NCBI GenBank assembly: GCA_044507975.1 | Contig: JBIQIQ010000001.1 | Span: 1 to 64,000 of the forward strand | DNA: 64,000 nt | Direction of reading: 5' to 3' | Source of the DNA: DASRWD01 sp044507975 | GTDB lineage: Bacteria; Deinococcota; Deinococci; Deinococcales; Trueperaceae | Part shown: piece by piece, positions 55,017-62,856 of the stretch | Layout: each line of letters begins with the position of its first letter | How positions within the stretch are numbered: the stretch's first letter is position 1 | Made by a program: the position numbers and the translations under genes | The notes under the pieces: generated by a model | What the model was told of the DNA's origin: nothing | What the model saw: only the letters and a program-made list of their open reading frames with translations | The model's database searches: none

Positions 55017-55966
55017 CAGGCGTAGCTGACCCGCGGGTCGAGGAGCGTGTACGAGAGGTCGGTGACGAGGTTGATGGCGGTGAAGATCGCGGCAGAGAGC
55101 AGCACGGCGGCCTGCAGCGCCGGGTAGTCGCGCTGGAGGGTCGCCGTGAGGGCCAGCTGCCCCAGGCCGGGCCAGGCGAAGATGATCTCGACGACCACGA
55201 CGGCCGAGAGGAGCGTCGCCATCTGCAGCCCGACGATGGTGACGATCGGGATGGCGGCGTTGCGCGTGACGTGCTTGCGCAGCACCTCGCGTCGCGGCAC
55301 CCCCTTGGCGTGGGCTGTGCGCACGAAGTCCTGGCCCAGCACCTCCAGCAGAGCCGAGCGGACGAACCTCGCCATGATCGAGCCGCTGATGATGCCGACC
55401 GTGGCGGCCGGCAGAAGGATGTGGCTCAGCCATGGCCAGAGACCTTCCGAGAGCGGCGCGTAGCCGGACGAGGGCAGCCAGCCGAGGGTCTCCGAGAAGA
55501 GCAGGATCAGCAGGATGCCCATCCAGAAGTCGGGCACCGACACACCGAGCTGGCTCATGACCGACACGCCCAGGTCGCGCCCGCTGCCTGGCTTGAGGGC
55601 GGAGAGGAAGCCCGCTGGCAGCGCGATGAGCAACCCGATGGCCAGAGCGACCATGGCGAGGCTGAAGGTGGCGGGAGCGCGCCTGGTCACCTCGCCGGCG
55701 ATCGGTGCCCCGCTGATCAGGCTGGTGCCGAAGTCCCCCCGGGTGACGATGCCGCCGATCCAGTCGAGGTACCTGGTCACGAGCGGCCTGTCGAGGCCCA
55801 TCCGGCGCTCGAGGGCGGCCACCGCCTCGGGCGTGGCCTGCACGCCGAGGGTCACCCGGGCGGGGCTGCCCGGGAGCAGAGGGACGATCGCGAACGTGAC
55901 GATGCTGACGCCGAAGAGCACGAGCAGCAACGATCCGAGACGCTTGAGGAGGTAGCTGAGGCTCAC
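55016..55966 (-). CDS. Second peptide-type importer, DppB-type permease
   Basis: 316 aa, GTG start. The N-terminal helix SYLLKRLGSLLLVLFGVSIV and FAIVPLLPGSPARVTLG are typical of DppB. The coupling loop is DFVRTAHAKGVPRREVLRKHVTRNA. Six helices expected. It lies 64 bases after the SBP gene, with a strong stem-loop in the gap. Confidence 0.93.
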   Translation of the reverse strand: MSLSYLLKRLGSLLLVLFGVSIVTFAIVPLLPGSPARVTLGVQATPEAVAALERRMGLDRPLVTRYLDWIGGIVTRGDFGTSLISGAPIAGEVTRRAPATFSLAMVALAIGLLIALPAGFLSALKPGSGRDLGVSVMSQLGVSVPDFWMGILLILLFSETLGWLPSSGYAPLSEGLWPWLSHILLPAATVGIISGSIMARFVRSALLEVLGQDFVRTAHAKGVPRREVLRKHVTRNAAIPIVTIVGLQMATLLSAVVVVEIIFAWPGLGQLALTATLQRDYPALQAAVLLSAAIFTAINLVTDLSYTLLDPRVSYA

Positions 55967-55987
55967 GCTAGGGGACCCGGGTGGAAC

Positions 55988-56013
55988 GGGGGCGGGCGGA
56001 ACGGCCCGCCCCC
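55988..56013. repeat. 10-bp perfect stem-loop between SBP and permease genes
   Basis: GGGGGCGGGC (55988-55997) and GCCCGCCCCC (56004-56013) with a six-base loop. It lies between a binding-protein gene and its permeases, where such hairpins usually protect the upstream mRNA segment. Confidence 0.7.
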
Positions 56014-56030
56014 GAGGTCAGTCTCCGGCG

Positions 56031-57536
56031 CTAGTGGTCTTCCATCCAGGTCTCGTGGAAGCGCACCGACTGGTCGGAGCGCGTGCTGAAGCCCTGCACG
56101 TAAGGGTTGTACGCGTGGATCTGCAGCGGGTTGTAGAGGTAGATGTACGCGGCGTCGTCGACGATCATCTGGTTGACCTGCTCGTAGAGCGGGTACCGGT
56201 CGTCGAACTCGGCGAGTCCCCTGGCCTCGTCGAGGAGCTCGTCGACGCTCGGGTTCGAGTAGCCGGTGAAGTTGAAGACCTCTCCCGTGTGGTGCTGGGC
56301 GTAGAAGAAGTCGTCGGGATCGACGAGGCCGTTCCAGGAGCAGACGAACGTCTCGTAGTTGCCCTCGCCCTGCTCCTGCAGCCACTCCGCCCACTCGAGC
56401 GTGTTGATCGAGGCGCGGATCCCGACCGCGGCCAGGTCGGCCTGGATGACCTGGGCGGCGCGGATCGTCGCCGGGACCTCGGTCGTCGGCATGATCGTCA
56501 GGTCGAAGCCGTCCGCGAAGCCGGCCTCGGCGAGGAGCTGGCGGGCGCGCTCGACGTCGTGCTCGTAGGGCGCGTAGTCGAAGCTCCAGGCTGAGTTCGA
56601 GGGGATCGGGTCCTGCGTGACCTCGGCGTTGCCGAACTCGGCGGCCTGAACGACGTTGTCGCGGTTGACCGCGTAGGAGATCGCCTGCCGGACGCGCGCG
56701 TCTGCGAGCGGGCCGTCCCTGGTGTTGACGCCGATGTAGTAGTAGGCGCCAGCCGGGGTGGCGTCGACCACCACGTCGTCGCGCGCCTGGAGCTCGGCGA
56801 CGGACTGCGCCGGCACCGTGAACGTCCAGTCGATCTCGCCGGTGACGAGGGCGGTCCGCCGAACGGTCTCGTCCGGGATGATGCGCACGTCGACGGCGTC
56901 GAGGTAGGGGAGCCCCTCGCGCCAATAGTGGGGGTTGCGCTCGAGCAGGACCCTGTTGCCCGGCTGGTAGTCGCTGATCATGAACGGGCCGGTCCCGACG
57001 GGGCGCGTGTTGACGGTGCCGTCCTCGATGGCCGAAGGATGGAACACACCCAACGCCTTGGACACCGCCAGGTGCCCGAGGAGGCCGGGCGTGGGCGCCG
57101 AGAGGCCGAGCACCAGCGTGCGCTCGTCGGGCGCCTCGACGCTCTCGACGCCGGCCAGGCGCCAGGCGTTGCCGGAGCCGGTCTCGGGGTCGAGGATGCG
57201 CTCGAACACCGTCTTGAAGTGCGCGGCGGTGAGCGGCTCCCCGTTGCTGAACATCACGCCTTCGCGCAGCGTGAACGTCAGGACAGTGCCGTCGTCCGAC
57301 ACCGACCAGGTCTCGGCCAGCTCGGGCACGATGTTCTGCTCCTCGTCGAGCGTGACGAGGTTGTCGATCACGTTGGTGAGGACCTGGTGGCTCGAGACCG
57401 CGCTGACGATGTGCGGGTCGAAGCCGACAGGCTCCTGGTTCCAGGCGGCCACCAGCGTGCCGCCGGACTGCTGGGCCAGGGCGGAGCCGGCGAGCGCGAG
57501 CGCGGCTGTCAGTACGAGGGCGAGGAGTCGTGCCAT
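56031..57536 (-). CDS. Second ABC substrate-binding protein, DppA/OppA family
   Basis: 501 aa. Signal peptide MARLLALVLTAALALAGSALA, then SBP family-5 landmarks: LAETWSVSDDGTVLTFTLREGVMFSNGEP, PVGTGPFMISDYQPGN and VRQAISYAVNRDNVV. AAGGAGG is a strong ribosome-binding site for ATG 57536. It shares an architecture with the importer at 4068-7524 but is clearly a different sequence. Its promoter is back to back with that of the ABC exporter. Ligand unknown. Confidence 0.94.
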   Translation of the reverse strand: MARLLALVLTAALALAGSALAQQSGGTLVAAWNQEPVGFDPHIVSAVSSHQVLTNVIDNLVTLDEEQNIVPELAETWSVSDDGTVLTFTLREGVMFSNGEPLTAAHFKTVFERILDPETGSGNAWRLAGVESVEAPDERTLVLGLSAPTPGLLGHLAVSKALGVFHPSAIEDGTVNTRPVGTGPFMISDYQPGNRVLLERNPHYWREGLPYLDAVDVRIIPDETVRRTALVTGEIDWTFTVPAQSVAELQARDDVVVDATPAGAYYYIGVNTRDGPLADARVRQAISYAVNRDNVVQAAEFGNAEVTQDPIPSNSAWSFDYAPYEHDVERARQLLAEAGFADGFDLTIMPTTEVPATIRAAQVIQADLAAVGIRASINTLEWAEWLQEQGEGNYETFVCSWNGLVDPDDFFYAQHHTGEVFNFTGYSNPSVDELLDEARGLAEFDDRYPLYEQVNQMIVDDAAYIYLYNPLQIHAYNPYVQGFSTRSDQSVRFHETWMEDH

Positions 57537-57632
57537 ATGGCCTCCTTACGGCCCCGGCGCCACGGAGAGGGCGGCGCCGCGGGGTAGTGACGGCTGGTGG
57601 GCAACGCCTGCTGAGCGTCGTTTGGACGTCTG

Positions 57633-57661
57633 AGCGTAGGTGGTCGCCAAGTCGTTGTCAA
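57633..57661 (-). promoter_or_regulatory. Promoter TTGACA-N17-TACGCT for the second importer
   Basis: On the minus strand -35 TTGACA (57661-57656) and -10 TACGCT (57638-57633) are 17 bases apart. Transcription would start near 57626, giving a leader of about 90 nt with the Shine-Dalgarno. Confidence 0.7.
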
Positions 57662-57708
57662 ACGCGGCGGATCGCGCCAGCACGGGGCGAAGCGTGACGG
57701 TAACCGAG

Positions 57709-57738
57709 TTGACAACCTGGCGACCGCTCCCCTAGAGT
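57709..57738 (+). promoter_or_regulatory. Promoter TTGACA-N18-TAGAGT for the exporter leader
   Basis: -35 TTGACA (57709-57714) and -10 TAGAGT (57733-57738) with an 18-base spacer. It starts transcription near 57745, right before the leader ORF at 57748 and about 220 bases before the exporter genes. Confidence 0.75.
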
Positions 57739-57747
57739 CTTCCGGTC

Positions 57748-57837
57748 ATGGCAGACCGTCACGTTCCCGCGGCCTACCGCCTGGTTCCGTCCAGCGGCGG
57801 TATCCCCGTGGGAGTGGTCTGCCTGCTGACCGGTTAG
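57748..57837 (+). CDS. 29-codon leader peptide of the ABC exporter operon
   Basis: ATG nine bases after TAGAGT opens a 29-aa frame that begins MADRHVPAAY, ends VGVVCLLTG and stops with TAG at 57835. It lies between a consensus promoter and the exporter genes, with nothing else to explain a 220-nt leader. Position and size match leader peptides that control antibiotic ABC exporters by ribosome stalling, such as BmrB before BmrCD in Bacillus. Drug-responsive control is inferred, not shown. Confidence 0.6.
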   Translation: MADRHVPAAYRLVPSSGGIPVGVVCLLTG

Positions 57838-57841
57838 TCAC

Positions 57842-57963
57842 CTTCTTCAACGCGAGAAGACCCGGCCGTGGGCGACCCAGAAGGAGCCCGCGGCCGTGAA
57901 CTTGCGCGAGCGGCCGACCCCCGGGCGAGAAGAGCGCACATTAGGAGACCTCGCACTCGAGGT
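57842..57963 (+). promoter_or_regulatory. Alternative hairpins and SD-sequestering stem before the exporter
   Basis: CTTCT (57842-57846) can pair with AGAAG in either copy of the direct repeat GCGAGAAGA (57852-57860 and 57925-57933). A 10-bp stem (57864-57873 with 57886-57895, one G-U pair) sits between. A last stem ACCTCG-CACT-CGAGGT (57948-57963) holds the only purine-rich Shine-Dalgarno-like GAGGTGA three bases before ATG 57967. Ribosomes finishing the leader ORF would cover the first CTTCT. The layout suggests translational attenuation. Confidence 0.5.
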
Positions 57964-57966
57964 GAC

Positions 57967-59814
57967 ATGACCACCAGAGCGGTACCGACCCAACCCGCAA
58001 GCGGCTTCGACGCCTCCCTGCTCTCGCTGCTGCGCCGCTACCTGGCGCCCCAGCGCCGCATGGCGGCGCTGATGGCCCTTCTGCTGCTGGCCGCGACGGG
58101 CCTACAGCTGCTCGTCCCGCAGATCCTGCGCCGGTTCATCGACGGCGCGCTCGCCGCCGCCCCCGGCAGCAGGCTCACCACGCTGGCGGCGACGTTCCTC
58201 GTCGTCGCCGTCGTCACTCAGCTCCTCAACGCCTTCGCCACCTACGTCGCCGCCTCGGTGGGCTGGCGCGCGACGAACCACCTGCGCGAGGACGTCACCC
58301 GCCACACGCTCGGCCTCGACATGGGCTTCCACAACGCCCGCACGTCGGGCGAGATGATCGAGCGGATCGACGGCGACGTCACGAACCTCTCGAACTTCCT
58401 CTCGCAGTTCTCCGTGAGGGTATTCGGGGGCCTGCTGCTACTGGTGGGGATCCTGGTGGCCCTCTGGCTCGAGGAGCCCCTCATGGGCGGGGCCTTGACG
58501 GCGTTCGTGGTCCTCGAGCTCGTCACCCTGACCCTCACGCGCAAGGTCGGCGTGCCGGCCTCGAACCTCGAGCGTGAGGCTCAGGCCCGCCAGTTCGGCT
58601 TCATCGAGGAGCGCCTTCACGGTCTCGATGACCTCAGGGCCAACGGCGCGGGCGCCTACTCGTTGCACCGCTTCCGCGGCGTCATGCGCGGCGTCTACCT
58701 CGACACTCGGCGCGCCTGGATGCTGCGCAGCGTCGTGTGGCTGTCGAGCTACGGACTCTTCGTGGTCGGGTTGGCCGTGACGATCGGCGCTTCGATCCAC
58801 CTCGTGACCCGCGGCCAGATGACCGTGGGGGCCGCCTACATGGTCTTCCAGTACCTGTTCATGCTCCACAACCCGATCGAGCAGATCACGCAGCAGCTCC
58901 AGGAGCTGCAGAAGGCCGCCGCCGGCGTCCAGCGCGTCGGCGAGCTGTTCCGGACGCGCTCCGCCCTGCCGACGGGGGGTAGGGAGACGCTCACGCCAGG
59001 GGCGCTCGCCGTGGCGTTCGAGGACGTCGACTTCCACTACCTCGACGCGGAGGCGGACCAGCTCACCCTGCGAGGCGTCAGCCTCGAGCTCGCTCCGGGC
59101 CGACGGCTCGGCCTGTTGGGCCGCACGGGCTCGGGCAAGACGACGCTCACGCGCCTCGTGTTCCGTCTCTACGACCCCAGCGCCGGCACCGTGAGGGTGG
59201 GAGGCCGTGACGCCCGGGACGTCGACCTGCACCATCTGCGCTCGCGCATCGGCCTCGTCACGCAGGACGTCCAGCTCTTCCGCGGCACGCTGCGGGACAA
59301 CCTGACGTTCTTCGACGGGAGCGTCCCTGACGCCGTGATCCTCGACGTGCTCGAGGAGCTCGGCCTCGGCGAGTGGCTCAGGGGCCAGGAGGCGGGTCTC
59401 GACACCGAGCTCGACTCGGGCGGGCGCAACCTCTCGGCCGGCGAGGCGCAGCTGATCGCGTTCGCCCGCGTGTTCCTCAAGGACCCCGGCGTCGTCATCC
59501 TCGACGAGCCTTCGTCGCGGCTCGACCCCGTCACGGAGAGGCGCCTCGAGCGCGCGCTCTCCAGGCTCCTGCACGGCCGCACCGCGATCGTCATCGCGCA
59601 CCGCCTCGAGACCGTGGAGCGCGTCGACGAGATCGTGGTGATGGAACAGGGCCGCATCATCGAGGCCGGCGACCGTGCCACCCTGGTCGCCGACCCCAGC
59701 TCTCGCTACTCCCGCCTGAGGCGCGCCGCGCTGGCGCTGGACCTGAACGTCGCCGGCCGCGCTGGCAGGCAGCTCGCCGCGAGCGAAGCCGAGCTGCTGG
59801 AGGACCTCGCATGA
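57967..59814 (+). CDS. Heterodimeric ABC exporter subunit A
   Basis: 615 aa: six-helix exporter domain (about 20-320), then an ATPase. Walker A GRTGSGKTT with Lys391, Walker B VVILDEPSS with catalytic Glu514, and switch His in VIAHRLETVE are canonical. The signature is NLSAGEAQ instead of LSGGQ. With subunit B this makes one consensus and one degenerate ATP site, as in BmrCD, TM287/288 and TmrAB. Probably exports drugs, lipids or peptides. A longer GTG frame from 57868 would start inside the leader structures and is rejected. Confidence 0.92.
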   Translation: MTTRAVPTQPASGFDASLLSLLRRYLAPQRRMAALMALLLLAATGLQLLVPQILRRFIDGALAAAPGSRLTTLAATFLVVAVVTQLLNAFATYVAASVGWRATNHLREDVTRHTLGLDMGFHNARTSGEMIERIDGDVTNLSNFLSQFSVRVFGGLLLLVGILVALWLEEPLMGGALTAFVVLELVTLTLTRKVGVPASNLEREAQARQFGFIEERLHGLDDLRANGAGAYSLHRFRGVMRGVYLDTRRAWMLRSVVWLSSYGLFVVGLAVTIGASIHLVTRGQMTVGAAYMVFQYLFMLHNPIEQITQQLQELQKAAAGVQRVGELFRTRSALPTGGRETLTPGALAVAFEDVDFHYLDAEADQLTLRGVSLELAPGRRLGLLGRTGSGKTTLTRLVFRLYDPSAGTVRVGGRDARDVDLHHLRSRIGLVTQDVQLFRGTLRDNLTFFDGSVPDAVILDVLEELGLGEWLRGQEAGLDTELDSGGRNLSAGEAQLIAFARVFLKDPGVVILDEPSSRLDPVTERRLERALSRLLHGRTAIVIAHRLETVERVDEIVVMEQGRIIEAGDRATLVADPSSRYSRLRRAALALDLNVAGRAGRQLAASEAELLEDLA

Positions 59815-61595
59815 CCTTCGATACGAACCCGCTGGTGCTGACTTGGCGCCTCGTGCGGCAGAGACGGTGGCTCTTCGTCGTCTCCTGCCTCCTCTGGGCC
59901 GCGGTCCACCTGCTTCCGGTGCTCACCGGGCTCTTCACCAAGGGCATCTTCGACGCCCTGTCCGGCTCCGCGCCCGCAGGCTGGGACGCCTGGACGTTCC
60001 TGGCGCTGGCGCTGACGCTCGACGTCGGGCGCATCGGCATCTTCGTCGCCGCCATCCGAGCCTGGGCGAGCTACTGGGTGGAGGTGACGCTGCACGTGCG
60101 GCACAACGTCCTCGCCCACCTCCTCACCTCGGCCGGCGCCAGGCGGCTGCCGGAGTCGCCGAGCGAGGCGGTGACGCGCTTCCGCGACGACGTCAACGAC
60201 ATCGGCGAGTACGTCGAGAACTGGGTCGACTTCTGGGGCTTCGCGGGCTACGGCGTGGCGGCGCTGGCCGTGATGGCCTACATCGACCCGTTGCTGACGG
60301 TGCTCGCCTGCGTCCCTCTGGCGTTCACGCTGGTGCTGACCGGCCGCATGCGTCCGCACATCCGCAACGCCCGGCGCGCGTCTCGGGAGGCGACCAGTCG
60401 CGTGACCGACTTCATCGGCGAGACGTTCGGCAGCGTCCAGGCCGTCAAGGCGTCCGGCCGCGAGGAGAGCGTGCTGGCCCGCTTCCAGGGCCTCAACGAG
60501 GCGCGGCGCGAGCGCGCGCTCAAGGACACCGTGCTCACCGAGCTGTTCCGCAGCGTGACGGACAACATGGTCAACATCGCTACGGGCGTCGTCCTGCTCG
60601 CGGGAGCGTCCGCTCTCCGTGACGGCAGCTTCACGGTCGGCGACTTCGCCCTCTTCGTCACGTACCTGCCCCGGCTCACCGGCGTGATGTCGTTCCTCGG
60701 GCTGATGTTCGTGCAGCACAAGCGCACGGGCGTGGCGTACGAGCGCCTCGGCCGGCTGCTGGTCGACGCCCCCGTCGAGAGCCTGATCGAGCCGCGCGCG
60801 TACGGCCTCGAGCGGGAGCAGGGGGGCTTCGAGCCGCCGAAGCAGGTCGCCGAGCCGCTCGTCGAGCTCGCCGTGGAGGGGCTGACGTACCGCCACCCCG
60901 GGGCGGCGGAGGGCATCGAGGACGTCTCGTTCGCTGTCGAGAGGGGCCAGTTCGTCGTCGTGACGGGCCGGGTCGGCTCCGGGAAGTCGACCCTTCTCCG
61001 CGTCCTGCTGGGCCTGCTGCCCAAGTCGGCCGGCGTCGTGCGCTGGAACGGGCGCGTGGTCGAGGACCCCGCTACGTTCTTCGTGCCGCCGCGCAGCGCG
61101 TACACGGGCCAGGTGCCCCGCCTGTTCTCGGACTCGCTGCGCGAGAACGTGCTACTCGGGCGGCGAGTCGACGATGCCTACCTCGCCCGTTCCCTCGACC
61201 TGGCTGTGCTCGGGGGCGACGTGGCGCAGCTCCATCACGGCCTCGACACCGAGGTGGGCACCCGTGGCGTGCGCCTCTCGGGCGGGCAGGTGCAGAGGGC
61301 CGCGGCGGCGCGCATGTTCGTGACCGGCGCCGACCTCCTCGTGTTCGACGACCTCTCGAGCGCGCTGGACGTCGAGACGGAGCGCCGCCTCTGGGACGGC
61401 CTGTTCGCCGACCGCGACGTCACGTGCCTCGTCGTGTCGCACCGCCGTGCCGCTCTCGAGCGGGCCGACCTCGTGATCGTTCTGGAGGCGGGACGCGTCG
61501 TGGCGAGCGGCCCCCTGGCCGAGGTGGTCGGTCGCGCCCCCGAGCTGGCCGCGCTCCTCGCCGAGGGCGAGGAGCCGGCCGCCGTGCCCGCCTGA
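59811..61595 (+). CDS. Heterodimeric ABC exporter subunit B
   Basis: 594 aa, ATGA overlap with subunit A. Exporter domain (about 20-320), Walker A GRVGSGKST with Lys392, and canonical signature LSGGQVQRAAAARMF. Walker B is LLVFDDLSSALD, where the catalytic Glu is replaced by Asp514, so this subunit carries the degenerate site together with the LSAGE signature of subunit A. The switch His is in VVSHRRAALE. Convergent with thiB, 7 bases apart. Confidence 0.93.
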   Translation: MTFDTNPLVLTWRLVRQRRWLFVVSCLLWAAVHLLPVLTGLFTKGIFDALSGSAPAGWDAWTFLALALTLDVGRIGIFVAAIRAWASYWVEVTLHVRHNVLAHLLTSAGARRLPESPSEAVTRFRDDVNDIGEYVENWVDFWGFAGYGVAALAVMAYIDPLLTVLACVPLAFTLVLTGRMRPHIRNARRASREATSRVTDFIGETFGSVQAVKASGREESVLARFQGLNEARRERALKDTVLTELFRSVTDNMVNIATGVVLLAGASALRDGSFTVGDFALFVTYLPRLTGVMSFLGLMFVQHKRTGVAYERLGRLLVDAPVESLIEPRAYGLEREQGGFEPPKQVAEPLVELAVEGLTYRHPGAAEGIEDVSFAVERGQFVVVTGRVGSGKSTLLRVLLGLLPKSAGVVRWNGRVVEDPATFFVPPRSAYTGQVPRLFSDSLRENVLLGRRVDDAYLARSLDLAVLGGDVAQLHHGLDTEVGTRGVRLSGGQVQRAAAARMFVTGADLLVFDDLSSALDVETERRLWDGLFADRDVTCLVVSHRRAALERADLVIVLEAGRVVASGPLAEVVGRAPELAALLAEGEEPAAVPA

Positions 61596-61602
61596 GGGTC
61601 GG

Positions 61603-62709
61603 CTACCTGACCTGCCCGGGGTCCCTGCCCTGCATGACGACCGCCGTCCACTGGGAGAGCCAGCGCTCCTGGTGGCCGGCGACGGTCGCCGGCGGCAGGG
61701 GTTCCGCCACCGAGCCCTCGGGCAGCGTGGCGAAGCGCTCGAACTCGGGTGGAGCGACGGCCCCCTCCCGCACCGGGGCGACGAACATCTCGAGCGGGAT
61801 GGCCTCCTGCACCGCGGGGGAGAGCAGGAACTCTACGAAGGCCGCCGCCGCCTCCGGCTGCCGAGCGCCCGCCAGGATGCCGACGCCCTCGACCTGGCGG
61901 TAGGCGCAGCCGTCGCAGGTGAGGTTGGCCGTGGGCGACGCGTCCAACGGCTCGGAGGCGAAGATCACCTCGGCCGCGGGGCTGGTGGCGTAGCTGACGA
62001 CGATGGGACGGTCGCCGCCATAGCGGCTGAACGCCGTGTAGTAGGCGTCAGACCACCCGTCCGTCACGAGCCCGCCACGCTCGGCGAAGGCGCTCCAGAA
62101 GTCGAGCCAGTCCGCGAAGCCGCCGCTCTCCGCCTCCGGGGCCGCGGGGGCGATCCCCGCCTCTCGGTCGCCGAAGCGGACGATGGTGGCCAGCAGGAAG
62201 GCGAGCCCGGGGCTGGAGGTCGCAGGGTTCATGGCCACGGTGAGGGGGGCGAGTCGCTCGCTCGCCAGGTCGGCGAGCGTCAGCTCGGCTGGCGCCACGC
62301 CGACCGCGGCCAAGGCCCCGAGGTCGACGTTCGGCACCACGTAGCCCACGTCGACCGGCGTGACGCGGTGAGCGTCGTCGAACACGAAGCGTTCGGGCAC
62401 CGAGGCGAGCGACGGGCTCTCGTAGGCCTCGAACACGCCCTCGTCGGCGGCGCGCTGCAGCAAGCCCTCGTCGACGCCGAAGAGCACGTCTGCGATCGGG
62501 CGGCCCTTGGTGAGGATCGCCCGGTTGAGGGCCTCGCCGGCGTCTCCGCCGGACAGGAAGACCACGTCGATGCCGTGCTCGCGCTCGAAGCCCTCGACGA
62601 GCTCGAGGGGCAGCGAGAACGAGTCGTGGGTGAGGACCCTCAACTCCTGCGCCGCGGCGAGCGGCGCGAGCAGGGCCAGGATCGCGAGTGAACCGAGGAG
62701 ATGCCTCAT
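61603..62709 (-). CDS. thiB: Thiamine ABC transporter substrate-binding protein
   Basis: 368 aa periplasmic binding protein. Signal peptide LLGSLAILALLAPLAAA; mature start LRVLTHDSFSLPLELVEGFE, ADVLFGVDEGLLQRA and ATSSPGLAFLLATI are typical ThiB motifs. Two Cys occur in LTCDGCAYRQVEG. ATG 62709 follows GGAGAGGA at six bases; GTG 62727 is an alternative. The TPP riboswitch directly upstream supports the thiamine assignment. Its ATPase, permease and thiN are at 48-52 kb. Confidence 0.92.
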   Translation of the reverse strand: MRHLLGSLAILALLAPLAAAQELRVLTHDSFSLPLELVEGFEREHGIDVVFLSGGDAGEALNRAILTKGRPIADVLFGVDEGLLQRAADEGVFEAYESPSLASVPERFVFDDAHRVTPVDVGYVVPNVDLGALAAVGVAPAELTLADLASERLAPLTVAMNPATSSPGLAFLLATIVRFGDREAGIAPAAPEAESGGFADWLDFWSAFAERGGLVTDGWSDAYYTAFSRYGGDRPIVVSYATSPAAEVIFASEPLDASPTANLTCDGCAYRQVEGVGILAGARQPEAAAAFVEFLLSPAVQEAIPLEMFVAPVREGAVAPPEFERFATLPEGSVAEPLPPATVAGHQERWLSQWTAVVMQGRDPGQVR

Positions 62710-62760
62710 GCGCGTCCTCTCCGTCACCGGTCGGACGCGCCCGACCGCTCGGCCGGGCTC

Positions 62761-62856
62761 GCGTCACGCTCCCTCCGCCCGCATTACCGGGGTCAGGTTC
62801 GAGGGTCTGTTCTCAGCCCCGGTGACCTAGCGGTCCCGGGACACCCCTGGTGACGC
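62761..62856 (-). promoter_or_regulatory. TPP (THI-box) riboswitch
   Basis: Read on the minus strand: P1 GCGTCAC (62856-62850) pairs with GTGACGC (62767-62761). The conserved elements GGGGTGTCC, CTGAGA, ACCCTCGAACCTGACCCCGG, TAATGCGGGC and GGAGGGAG are present in the correct order of the thiamine-pyrophosphate aptamer. It ends 51 bases before ATG of thiB. The promoter-proximal part overlaps the last ten codons and stop of the upstream MFS gene. TPP binding should reduce thiB expression. Confidence 0.95.

Noticed and set aside
57868..57966. GTG 57868 as start of exporter subunit A, adding 33 residues
   Set aside because: The extra residues are Arg/Ala-rich and lie across the regulatory hairpins. 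ATG 57967 begins the normal exporter N-terminus.
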